A stretch of DNA of 54,635 nucleotides, taken from assembly GCA_905182555.1 (NCBI GenBank), contig CAJJBX010000007.1, positions 1-54,635 on the forward strand, given 5' to 3'. Of the stretch, positions 1 to 8,784 are shown one piece after another. This DNA is from an uncultured Ilumatobacter sp. Its GTDB lineage: Bacteria > Actinomycetota > Acidimicrobiia > Acidimicrobiales > Ilumatobacteraceae. Each line of letters starts with the position of its first letter. The stretch's first letter is position 1. The notes below the pieces were generated by a model. That model searched no databases, was not told the DNA's origin, and was given only the letters and a program-made list of their open reading frames with translations. The translations under genes were made by a program, and so were the position numbers.

Positions 1-1068
1 CGACTGGCCGGCGATGACACGATCGAGTTTCAGGTCACTGGTCGTGGCGGGATCCCTGACGGTGCTGAGGCAGCGTCGTTGAATGTTGTGGCGATTTCTG
101 CTGATGGGCCTGGTTTTTTGACGGTGTACCCGTGTGATCAGGATCGTCCGGTTCCGGCGGCGTCGGTCAACTACGACGGTGGCGATGTCCGGCCGAACGC
201 TGTGTTGACGAAGTTGTCGGCGAGCGGCAGTGTCTGCGTCTACACGTTGCGTGCAACGGATCTTGTTGTTGATGTGAACGGTGCGTTCGCCGCTGGGGCC
301 GGCTTCGATTCGGTGAATCCGGCGCGTTTGCTTGAGACACGTAGTGATTTGAAGACCGCTGATGGGGAGTTCGAGAGTGTTGGTCGACTGGCCGGGGACG
401 ACACGATCGAGTTCCAAGTCACTGGTCGTGGCGGGATCCCTGACGGTGCTGAGGCAGCGTCGTTGAATGTTGTGGCGATTTCTGCTGATGGGCCTGGTTT
501 TTTGACGGTGTATCCGTGTGATCAGGATCGTCCGGTTCCGGCGGCGTCGGTCAACTACGACGGTGGTGATGTTCGGCCGAACGCTGTGTTGACGAAGTTG
601 TCGGCGAGCGGCAGTGTCTGTATCTACACGTTGCGTGCAACGGATCTTGTTGTTGATGTGAACGGTGCGTTCGCCGCTGGGGCCGGCTTCGATTCGGTGA
701 ACCCGGCGCGTTTGCTTGAGACACGTTCTGGTCCGGGCTTGACAACTACTGATGGGGAGTTCGAGGGCGTTGGTTGGCTGGACGATGAAGAGGTCGTTGA
801 GTTCCAGGTCACTAGTCGTGGCGGGATCCCCGCGGGTGCCACGGCGGCGTCGTTGAATGTTGTGGCGATTTTTGCTGATGGGCCTGGTTTTTTGACGGTG
901 TATCCGTGTGATCAGGCTCGTCCGGTTCCGGCGGCGTCGGTCAACTACGACGGTGGTGATGTTCGGCCCAACGCTGTATTGACCAAACTGTCAGCGACCG
1001 GCACGGTCTGTATTTACACGTTGCGAGCCACCGACGTCGTCGTCGACGTCAACGGATCATTCACCTGA
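1..1068 (+). CDS. Secreted/surface repeat protein, 3' end only (VDVNG-type repeats)
   Basis: The reading frame is open from base 1, so the start lies upstream of the window. The visible 355 codons consist of two complete and one nearly complete copy of a unit of about 128-130 residues. Each unit carries a GRGGIP motif, SLNVVAI, GPGFLTVYPC, SVNYDGGDVRPNAV, VCxYTL and closes with VVDVNG. Two conserved Cys per unit (YPC and VCxY) could form a disulfide. Units of this kind occur in tandem in large exported actinobacterial proteins, but no enzymatic activity is established for them. The protein ends shortly after the last VDVNG with no LPxTG anchor or C-terminal membrane segment, so it is probably secreted or held by an N-terminal part outside the window. 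Confidence 0.8.
   Translation, partial: RLAGDDTIEFQVTGRGGIPDGAEAASLNVVAISADGPGFLTVYPCDQDRPVPAASVNYDGGDVRPNAVLTKLSASGSVCVYTLRATDLVVDVNGAFAAGAGFDSVNPARLLETRSDLKTADGEFESVGRLAGDDTIEFQVTGRGGIPDGAEAASLNVVAISADGPGFLTVYPCDQDRPVPAASVNYDGGDVRPNAVLTKLSASGSVCIYTLRATDLVVDVNGAFAAGAGFDSVNPARLLETRSGPGLTTTDGEFEGVGWLDDEEVVEFQVTSRGGIPAGATAASLNVVAIFADGPGFLTVYPCDQARPVPAASVNYDGGDVRPNAVLTKLSATGTVCIYTLRATDVVVDVNGSFT
1..1068 (+). repeat. In-frame tandem repeats of 384-390 bp
   Basis: Units begin at 1, 385 and 775 (spacing 384 then 390 bp). Long stretches of the first two units are identical at DNA level, including wobble positions, and the third diverges mainly at its edges. This indicates recent duplication or gene conversion. 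Confidence 0.9.
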
Positions 1069-1645
1069 GGTCGAGGGCCCCATGTTTGGCGTGGGCCGAT
1101 CGGACGGGCACGTGCACCGCGGTGATTCGCTACCAGCCCGTCTGAAAGACTGGCTGGTAGCGAACGACGAGCTCGCCTTGAGGCGCAGCGCCGTCACCGG
1201 CAAACAGCGGGCCGACTTGCATCGCGGCTGCCAGCCCTGTCTCGGTCCTCATGCCCTCGATCGTCTGGCCATTCGTTTCCGGTAACAGCTTCGGGGCAGA
1301 TCACAGCGCCGAGTTCGTCGGCGCCATCCGCGCGCGGTACCGCGTGATCCTCGGGCCGGGACCCTCGGGAATCAATCAGGCGGTCGAGTAGATGCCGGAC
1401 AAGGAGTCCCGCATCCTCGACCGTCGCATCGGGCGAACACCGGGCGAGCATGCAGAGCGTCGTGGATGCGATCAAAATCGCGGCGGAGGCGGCTCGGCCG
1501 TCCAAGAACGCTGAGACGATCAAGGCTCCGTTGTCATAGCTCGTCGTTTCAAATAACGACTCGGTGAGGTGTTTTCGTCGGATCGACCCGATCCAACTGT
1601 CGTTGTCGACTGTTGCCGTGGCCGCAAGCTGTGCGATTATTCGGC
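1069..1645. other. Gene-free stretch with decayed coding traces
   Basis: No convincing intact gene is visible. On the + strand, broken protein-like pieces appear at about 1270-1390 (SFGADHSAEFVGAIRARY) and 1450-1539 (SVVDAIKIAAEAARP, ending in a TAG stop). The last piece faintly resembles the C-terminal tail of Gfo/Idh/MocA oxidoreductases, but the match is weak. The best reading is a degraded gene remnant between two exported-protein genes. Confidence 0.3.
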
Positions 1646-2569
1646 ATGTTCTACCCCAGGGTCTGTTTGATGCTGGCTTCGGTGGCCCTCCTTGCGGTTA
1701 CCGCATGCGGTAGCTCAGACGAATCCGACTCTGCTGATCAAGCCGCGAACCCCGTGACATCCTGCGCAGAGGAGAACACCGACGCGGAAATGCGGAAAAT
1801 GAACGACTACATCCAGTCGCCGGAGGGCTTTGCAGCGCGCACCGAAGTCTCCGAAGGAGAGGTGTCTGCAGTTGTGGTAGCTATTGCACCAATCGAGCTG
1901 GGCGACGACGGGACGTCGCCAACACTTCCCGTTGGCCCGTGTCAGCGGATCTACCGCTTCGCAATGCAGGACGTTCCCGCCGGGGAGGGTGGTGTTGAAG
2001 GCCCATTCCCCTATATGGAGATCGACTGGAACACCGAGGGCCTTGCGCGCGGACCAAACGGCTCGTTTACCTATCCCCACTACGACTTCCATTTCTACTT
2101 ACGCGATGCGGAGTTCATGCAGTCGCTGACGTGTGTCCCGCTCCCACCGACCGATCGGGTGTGTGACCCACTCCGGACCGATTACGAACGGATGCGCAAG
2201 TTCCAGAACCTCGTTCCGCAGGAATACCTGCCGTCGACGTATCGGGCCGACGTCGGCTCGGCAATTCCGAAGATGGGCCTGCACTATCTCGACAGTGCGA
2301 TCAATTACACGGTTGATCACGTCAATAACAATCCGACCATGCTGTACGGCTCGTACGACGGCAAGATCGTGTTCGCAGAGGCGTCGGTGACGATCTTCAA
2401 CCTTGCCAACGTCAAGGCCGCACGTGACCAGACACTGTCATGGAGCTACCCGCAGCCGACCAAGTTCGCGTCAGAGACCGGTTGGCCGACGACGTTCACG
2501 CTGACGTATGTGCCCGAGACTGACCAATTCGAGGCGGCCTTTACCGGATTCGTCCGCGAAGAGTCATAA
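1646..2569 (+). CDS. Lipoprotein of unknown function
   Basis: 307 residues from the ATG at 1646; the same frame could also start at 1613 (GTG-like) or at the ATG at 1670. The N-terminus is a type II signal peptide with a hydrophobic core (LMLASVALLAV) and the lipobox VTAC-GSS, so the mature protein would be lipid-anchored outside the membrane. The rest is soluble, acidic and rich in aromatic residues (YPHYDFHFYL, LHYLDSAINY), with several Cys (TSCAEE, GPCQR, LTCVPL, RVCDP) compatible with disulfides. I do not recognise the family. It precedes another lipoprotein gene in the same orientation with a 225-bp gap, so co-transcription is not certain. Confidence 0.65.
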   Translation: MFYPRVCLMLASVALLAVTACGSSDESDSADQAANPVTSCAEENTDAEMRKMNDYIQSPEGFAARTEVSEGEVSAVVVAIAPIELGDDGTSPTLPVGPCQRIYRFAMQDVPAGEGGVEGPFPYMEIDWNTEGLARGPNGSFTYPHYDFHFYLRDAEFMQSLTCVPLPPTDRVCDPLRTDYERMRKFQNLVPQEYLPSTYRADVGSAIPKMGLHYLDSAINYTVDHVNNNPTMLYGSYDGKIVFAEASVTIFNLANVKAARDQTLSWSYPQPTKFASETGWPTTFTLTYVPETDQFEAAFTGFVREES

Positions 2570-2794
2570 CGTCGCCGACTTCAACCACGCGAGAGCGACA
2601 GTTACGGTCGTCCCGGATCCTGTGGACTGTGCGATCGTCTCCGCCGGCCGGCGTCGGCTCCTCCGTCGACGCTGGCAGTTTCGGCGAACTGCTCGGCCGC
2701 ACACGGGATCGACAACAAGATTCCGAACGAAGGACTCGCATCTCAGAGCGAAATTTTCCTAGTCTTTCAATCGCTACCGACACGAAAGAGACTC
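2570..2794. other. Intergenic, upstream of penicillin-acylase-like gene
   Basis: Nothing coding is evident in these 225 bases. The sequence just before the next ATG (ACACGAAAGAGACTC) carries an AAAGAGA stretch that could serve as a weak ribosome binding site. Confidence 0.3.
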
Positions 2795-5394
2795 ATGACA
2801 TTCGGAACCAACGGCCGCACACGGGCGTTCGCAATCGCAACTGCCGTTGCGCTCGTCGTCGCCGCCTGCTCATCCAGTGATGACGAGTCCAGCGAATCGA
2901 CACCGGCAACCGACGTGAGTGAACCCACTGCTGTCGAGCCGGGGAACGAGGAGCCGCCTTCAACCGACGCGCCCGACGAGTCGGTCGACAGCACCCCTCC
3001 TGCTGCCGAGGTAAACGCGGACACCCCAGCGACGATCACGGAGGACCGGTCGTACTACATCCTGCCGCCCGGCAACTATGGCGGGCTGCCCAAGACCGAC
3101 GAGTCAACCGACCAACTTGCGCTGTACGACGACTTGACTCCCCTGCGAGGCAACGTGACCGACGAAGACATCGAGAGCCTCTTCCTTCCGCAGGACTTTG
3201 CACCGATCGGCGCGACCATTGAGGAGCCGACCGGCAGGGCGGGCACCACGATTCTCTACGACGAGTTCGGAATTCCTCACATCACCGGCGAGACCCGCGA
3301 GGACTTGGCCTTCGGCGCCGGATGGGTCACCGCTCGCGATCGTGGGCTGCTCATCCAACTCGGCCGCGGCCCCGCTCGCGTGGCGGTCGCTGACGTACCG
3401 GGAATCGACGCATTCTCTTTGGTCACCAGCGGACAGACATTCATACCGAGCGCAGCGACCGAGCAATTGGTCACCGACCAGATCCAGGTCATCCTCGATG
3501 AGTACGGCGAAGAAGGAGTGGAAATCATCTCCGATGCGCAGGCCTACGCCGACGGACTGACCGCTTACTGGGAAGCCAACGACATCGACCAGGCGCCCGC
3601 CACTGTCAACGATGTCATCGCGACAACTGCATTCATCGGCTCGATCTTCGGCGCCGGCGGCGGCAGCGAAGCGCGCAACGCTGAGTTCCTGTCGGCGCTC
3701 CAGAACCAGCTCGGCAGTGAGCAAGGTCGCCAGGTCTGGGAAGACCTGATGCCAGACAGTGATCCCGAGGCACCGACCACGATCGAGGACCGTTTCGAGT
3801 ACCCGGCCCTCACCGGTGGCGACGTCACCGGTTCAGTGATCATCGACGAAGGCTCTTTAATCTCCTTTGATCCGCGCGAGTCTGCGGAAATCTCGATCCT
3901 CAAGACCAATGTCAGTGTCGTGTATGACGCTGCGTCGGGCCCGCCAACGAGAACTGCGTCGAACTGGTTGATCGTTGACCCAGCGGCCTCAGCAAATGAG
4001 ACGGCGCTCGCCGTGATGGGCCCACAACTCGGGTACTACTACCCCGAGATCGTGCAGCAGATCCATCTCTCTGGTCCTGGCATTGAGGCACAGGGCGCTG
4101 CGGTACCGGGCCTGTCGATGTATCTCTTGCTCGGTCGCACCGAGGACTACGCCTGGAGCCTGACCTCAGCGAACCAGGACGTGCGCGACGTGTTCGTCGA
4201 GATTCTCTGCGAGCCGGATGGATCGGCCCCGTCACGCCAGTCTGCCCACTACGAGTTCGACGGCAAATGCGTTCCATTCGAGGAGTTCAACGCCGGGACG
4301 CTCGGCGATGTCCCGATCCGTTACCCGACTTCGGTGCACGGACCCCTGATCGGGACAGCGACATCGGAAGGAATGCCGGTTGCATTGACCAGCCAGCGAT
4401 CTACCTTCGGACGCGACGGCCTCAACCTCGGCGCACTGAAAAACATGACAGAAGGCGATGCCGACACCAACGAGTCGTTCTTCGAAATTGCCAACCAGTT
4501 CGGATTCACGTTCAATTGGGGCTACGCCAACCGGGACAGCATTGGCTACTTCGCCTCCGGTCTGCTGCCGGTGCGTGCCGAAGGGCTCGACCGGCGTCTC
4601 CCCACCCTCGGGACCGGCGAGTACGAGTGGCAAGGCTTCCTAGAAAAAGGCGAGCACCCACACGCCACGAGACACCCGACAGATCGACTCCTCAACTGGA
4701 ACAACCAGTCGGCACCAGGATTCATGCACGGCGATGGAAACCAGTACGGCTCAGTGCACCGAGTAGAGGCGTTCGATCAGTGGCCGGACAAGTCCGAACT
4801 GACCGATGTTGTCGGTGTCATGAACCGTTCGGCGACCGAGGACATCCGATCGACGGTGTGGCCTGTGATCAGCGCCGTACTCGCCGGGGGCGACGCGCCC
4901 TCCGAACTGGCTGCTGAAGTAGTCACGATCCTCGATGAGTGGATCGCCGACGATGCTCCACGGCTCGACGCCGACAACGACGGCACACTCAACGCGGCAG
5001 AGTACCAGCAGCTGGTGGCGCTGTCTTCGGATCGATCGTCACCGCGGTGGCTGAGCCGGTGCTCGGTGAGGCCCTGACGCTCAACCGACGGGGCATCAAC
5101 GACGAAAGCCTCGTCGACAAGGATCTACGAGCGCTGCTCGGCGAGCCGGTCGACGGCCCGTTTGCCGTGCAGTATTGCGGGATCGGCGACATCGACACCT
5201 GTCGTGATGCGTTGTGGACAGCGATCGACACGGCGGTGACCAGAGTCGCCGTCGAACGAGGCGATGATCCGGCCACCTGGTTGAGCGAAGGGCAACGGCT
5301 GAGATTCGCCCCGGGGTTGATCGACGATGATTTCCGCGCCACGAACCGGCCCACCTTCCAGCAGGTGATCGAGTTCGCTCGACCCGGCGACTAA
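2795..5394 (+). CDS. Penicillin-acylase-family Ntn hydrolase, lipoprotein; frameshifted near 5028
   Basis: This belongs to the penicillin amidase (S45) family, which cleaves amide bonds of beta-lactams, acyl-homoserine lactones or related amides after autoproteolysis to alpha and beta chains. The signal peptide ends in the lipobox VAAC (Cys25), followed by an acidic linker. The alpha-chain motif YDEFGIPHI is at about residues 155-163. The autocatalytic N-terminal Ser of the beta chain is Ser389 in TASNWLIV, followed by GPQLGYYYP. An EF-hand-like Ca loop (DADNDGTLNAAE, residues 725-736) lies near the end. The first frame stops at 5077, but protein sense continues one base back from about 5028 (VTAVAEPVLGEAL) to a stop at 5392-5394, ending in FQQVIEFARPGD. 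The full product would be about 865 residues, normal for the family. One missing base explains the break and is probably a sequence error. The substrate is unknown. Confidence 0.85.
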
Positions 5395-5458
5395 ACACAA
5401 CCGTTGACGGTTTGGTCAGCTGCACCATCGGTGCTGCTGCTTTCGCCGCCTCGCTCGC

Positions 5459-5725
5459 TCACCCACCGTGAGCATGATCCACCTGAGGCACGCCTCTGCG
5501 GAGAGCGACTGTGGCGTGGCAGTCGTCGTGGTTGTAGGCGAGAATTCGTTCGATGAGGTTGGGGTCGACGGTTTCCAAGGCCTCGGTGTACCAGTCGTCG
5601 TTCACCGAAACTGCCCAGTGGATCATTGAAAACGCGATCCCGCGCACTGAGGAACTTGTCGCGCAGATCCCAGCTGAAGAGCCCGCCGACTGAACGGTCC
5701 GCACACAACGGCGTCCCAAACGCAT
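5459..5725 (-). pseudogene. Fragment of a RecB-like (TM0106/YprB-type) nuclease C-terminus
   Basis: The recognisable piece ETVDPNLIERILAYNHDDC followed by HATVALRR matches the C-terminal 'YNxxDCxAT' motif of RNase H-like/RecB-family nucleases (TM0106 group). Only about 45 residues are family-like. The rest of the open frame is noise, and a neighbouring frame carries a related stretch (FSWDLRDKFLSARDRV), so the gene is broken as well as truncated. No start or ribosome binding site fits. It is a decayed remnant. Confidence 0.45.
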
Positions 5726-5854
5726 AGCGGGCGGCTACTCGGCCCCGTCGCTGCTTGCGAGCTCCGCTATCAGGTTTGCCGGGTGCGGCGGGTAGCGGTA
5801 GTGATTGTTGTGGTGTGCGCTGTGATGGGTGCCGGGACGTTGAACGCTGAGTAG

Positions 5855-6034
5855 CGCGGCGTCCGTAACGGCGTCGGGATCGACACGTTGAGCAAAGCGA
5901 CCCACGTGAACCTCAAGGACTACTCCGAAGCAGTCGCAAACGCGAACCTGGTCGGCGTGATCGGCTGGGACACTGTGAAAGGCAAAGACACGATCATCGG
6001 CCTCGACACAGCGTTCAACGTCCCGACCGGCTGA
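5855..6034 (+). pseudogene. Orphan C-terminal fragment, unrecognised
   Basis: After an in-frame TAG at 5852 the frame reads GVGIDTLSKATHVNLKDYSE...LVGVIGWDTVKGKDTIIGLDTAFNVPTG and stops at 6032-6034. The composition is that of a real protein end, but no plausible start exists and I do not recognise the family. It lies among other broken fragments next to the tRNA-like repeat at 6065. Confidence 0.3.
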
Positions 6035-6064
6035 CTAACGAAGCTCGCGCTATATCGCGCGTGA

Positions 6065-6111
6065 CGAAACGTGGAGCCCAGACCGACAGTCGAACTCGGG
6101 ACCTACGCATT
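6065..6111 (-). repeat. Partial tRNA-Thr 3' end (att-like direct repeat, left copy)
   Basis: Bases 6065-6111 match 11174-11220 with a single substitution, at about 6087. The copy covers the T arm, acceptor 3' strand, part of the anticodon stem and about 10 flanking bases. The substitution breaks one T-stem pair, and the 5' half of the tRNA is absent, so it cannot make a tRNA. Confidence 0.85.
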
Positions 6112-6213
6112 GCGCCTGCGCACATCGCGCAGGGCTCGAGTGTCACGTACAGCGCGCACTCGTGGAGGCGCCAGGAGCCGATCCGGGTTGCAGCGTCCTG
6201 CATCGCGAGCGTC
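6112..6213 (-). pseudogene. tadA (tRNA adenosine deaminase) core fragment
   Basis: The minus strand reads QDAATRIGSWRLHEC then LYVTLEPCAMCAGAM. This is the zinc-binding PCxxC region of TadA, the enzyme that makes inosine at the tRNA wobble base. The N-terminal half with the HAE motif is missing, and the fragment is cut directly at the tRNA-Thr-like repeat. About 34 residues survive. It is a remnant, and a functional tadA should exist elsewhere. Confidence 0.6.
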
Positions 6214-6247
6214 CCGGTCGGTTGCGTGCGTAAGACCGTGTTGCGGC

Positions 6248-8042
6248 TCAGTCGGCGCCGCGGACTTCTGCGACGAGTTCTTGGAGTTCGTTCAGGTGGT
6301 TGTCGTGAACCTGACGCGGTGTTGCTCCGTACTTGGTGGCTATTGATGCTGCTGCGGCGGTGGCGATCGCATGCTGGGCGCCGTTGCCCATGAACTTGCA
6401 GACAGAACCTGCCACATGTGTGACGCTGATGTGCTTGCCCGCCATCATCAGGTTCGACACGTGCGCGGAGTACAGGCAGCGGAACGGGATGTCGAAGGGC
6501 TCGTCGTCGCGTTCGTCCCATGTCCAGTCCTTGAGGCGGAAGTCGTAGTCCTCATGAATGGGATGGTGAAGGCAGAATGCACCGGAGTTCCGGACCACGG
6601 CGTCCGGGAACTTGGTGTGGTTCCGTATGTCGTTCTCCGATAGCACGTGGTCGCCGATGTAGCGACGGAACTCGCCCTGACCCGGGACGTGGGCGACCCA
6701 GCCAAACTCAAGGTTCGCCCACTCGTCGGGCTCCCGTGTTTTGACGTTCGACATGGTGCCGTAAACCGCTCGAAGCAGGTGGTCGCGAATGTGTTCGCCC
6801 TCGGTGTACGGGTCGCACCACTGGCCGTACTCCCAAAAGTGGGTCAGGCGACGCGTGAGGTTGGCGAACTTGTCGTCCTTGGGAGGCCGAAACGCCTCGA
6901 CTACGGGACCATCACCGTTGTCCTTACCGGGCTCTTTGGCTTGGCCACCAAGATCGGCGAAGTCCTTCGCCACTTCGATCGCCCAAGGAACGTCGGGGAA
7001 ATCAACGGGCTCGTCAGCCATTCGAGTGCGGAAGAAGATTGTGTGGCCGTGGTGTTGATCGAGGCGCTCTGGCGGAGCGTGGCTCTCGTCGTACTCGTCA
7101 GCGCCTTCGATGCCGAACATGGTGGGCGCACCAGCGAGCATTCCGAGGATTGCGGTGCCTGTGCAGTCGATGAACTGTGACCCCAAGATCCGGATCTCAC
7201 GGCCGGAAATCGCCTCGCGGGCATCGACGGACTCGATGGCGTCGCCGTCCATGGACACGTCGAAGACCTGATGATGCAGGAACACTGTCGCATCGGGTTC
7301 CGACTCGAGGAGCCGACCGACTTGCAGGTCGCCGTCGGGGGTGCGGGCGATGGCCTCGGCCACCGTGGCTCCCTTCTCCCCCCGGGGCCCGATTCCGATC
7401 TCGACGCTGGCGTTCCCGCCGAGCACGGGCCGGTTCTGCACCACGGCGACACGCAACCCGAGGCGCGTTGCCACGAGAGCGCCGACCGAACCAGTCACCC
7501 CGCCCCCGACGATGACCAGGTCGAAGGGTCCTTCAGGGGTCGGCTCATCGGGGATACCACGCAGATGGCGACGCCATGCCCGTGCGTCGGGGTCTGTGCC
7601 ATCAATCGGAGCGCCGCCGTTACAGCTTAAGAAGATCGCATCGCAGCGACCGTCAAATCCCGTCAGGTCGTGCAGGGTGACCTGGAGCGGGCCGGCGTCT
7701 AGGTCGATTTCCCCGGCGGACTGCCAACTCCAATCCTTCCCGTTTGCACCAAACTCGGTGGCCAAGCCGCTTGTTGCCCAGCGACAACTCGAAGCGACCG
7801 GGATGATGGGCTGGAACCCAGTCCTTGGCCCGCACCCACACCGAGTAGGAACCGGCCTGCGCGATGTCGACGACGGTGCGGGCGTCCGCGACCGGTCGGC
7901 CACTGCCGTGCGCCAGCAGATACGGAGACCCCATCTCCATGTCGAACTGCGAGTCGAGCACCCAACCACCGTAATCGTCGAACTCTTCCGCTTCGATCAG
8001 CAAGTCACCGCTCGGTGAATCACCCATGTCTGACCGCGTCAT
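6248..8042 (-). CDS. FAD-dependent oxidoreductase with N-terminal beta-sandwich-like domain; frameshift near 7765
   Basis: The C-terminal three quarters is an FAD_oxidored-type flavoprotein: the dinucleotide-binding motif VIVGGGVTGSVGA, then VLGGNASVEIG, and a late FAD-binding segment (MMAGKHISVTHVAG). The N-terminus (IEAEEFDDYGGWVLDSQF, AGSYSVWVRAKDW) looks like a carbohydrate-binding-type beta-sandwich. The true start is the ATG at 8040-8042. The frame shifts at about 7761-7780, where LSLGNK leads into LATEFGANGK in another frame. Joined, the protein is about 598 residues. Its ATG overlaps the preceding stop as ATGA, indicating translational coupling to the serine-hydrolase-like remnant upstream. 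It probably oxidises a small organic substrate of the catabolic block. The substrate is unknown. The shift may be a sequence error. Confidence 0.75.
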
Positions 8043-8659
8043 TTGGACTTCCCCGCTTGGTCGTCGAGTCCACGGTCGAGGCCTCGCAGAAACGCAGTGT
8101 TCTCGACGTCACGGTTGGTGTGCTCTTCTGACGAGATGTCGTAAGCCCGGTTGGCTGACAGCTTCACGATGACCGAGTTGGCCGAGGGATGGATGTAGTC
8201 AAACAAAAATAAGTCTTGCACACGAGAAGCGCCGTCCCGCGTCTGTCCTGCGAAGAGTGGGGTTTGATGGCGAAAAGCGGTGAACGCCAGCCAGCCGTTC
8301 AAGTCCCAAAACAGGCTCTTATCAGGCGGCACGTGGGCCTCGACGGCGGCTCGGGTGAACGGGGCCTCGATGAGTCGGCAGTACTGGGTGTGGAGCGGGG
8401 GGTCCGTCTCGATCGGGAGTTGTCTCACCGTGCGCACATTGTGTTCGTGGGGGATTGGGACCTCGAAAGGTGTGTCGGAGGTGAAAGCTCGCCAGTGACG
8501 TGGGGTCGATTTCACGTCCTCATAGTTGACGAGGACGAGGAATGAGTGGCCTTCGATGTCGACGTTCGCGCGGCCCTGTAGACGGAATCGGCGGTAGGGG
8601 TCGGGTTCTATGAGTGCTGATGCTCCATCGGGCTCTACCGCACAGACTGACGACGACAC
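8039..8659 (-). pseudogene. Chimera: cytochrome P450 N-terminus fused to a serine-hydrolase-like C-terminus
   Basis: Residues 1 to about 110 are P450-like, with RQLPIETDPPLHTQYCRLIE, the conserved 'DPPxHxxxR' helix C region (here His then Cys-Arg), and FTRAAVEAHVP. The heme-binding Cys region is absent. From about residue 111 (base 8328 downward) the sequence changes to the block duplicated at 10921-11175. Its VIVKLSANRAYD and EEHTNRDVENTAF resemble the C-terminus of NylB/beta-lactamase-fold serine hydrolases, a moderate match only. The ORF is open across the junction, so a 206-residue fusion could be translated, but neither half is a complete enzyme. The stop overlaps the next start (ATGA). 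A deletion joining two former catabolic genes is the simplest explanation. Confidence 0.65.
8074..8328. repeat. 255-bp duplicated block, copy A
   Basis: This aligns without gaps to 10921-11175 at about 90% identity by eye (roughly 22 differences). It encodes the C-terminus of the serine-hydrolase-like remnant on the minus strand. Confidence 0.9.
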
Positions 8660-8784
8660 ATGCGAGCCGATGAGTTTGCCGTCGCGTTCGTCGTGAACTC
8701 GTAGATGATCGTGTTACAGGACGGCGCGGCCGCCCGTGCTGCTCCAAAAAGACTGGGCGCTAGCCGCCGCCGGACGCGACGCGG

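Noticed and set aside
1194..1523. 109-codon minus-strand ORF
   Set aside because: No family resemblance, start signal or signal peptide logic; overlapping plus-strand traces look more protein-like.
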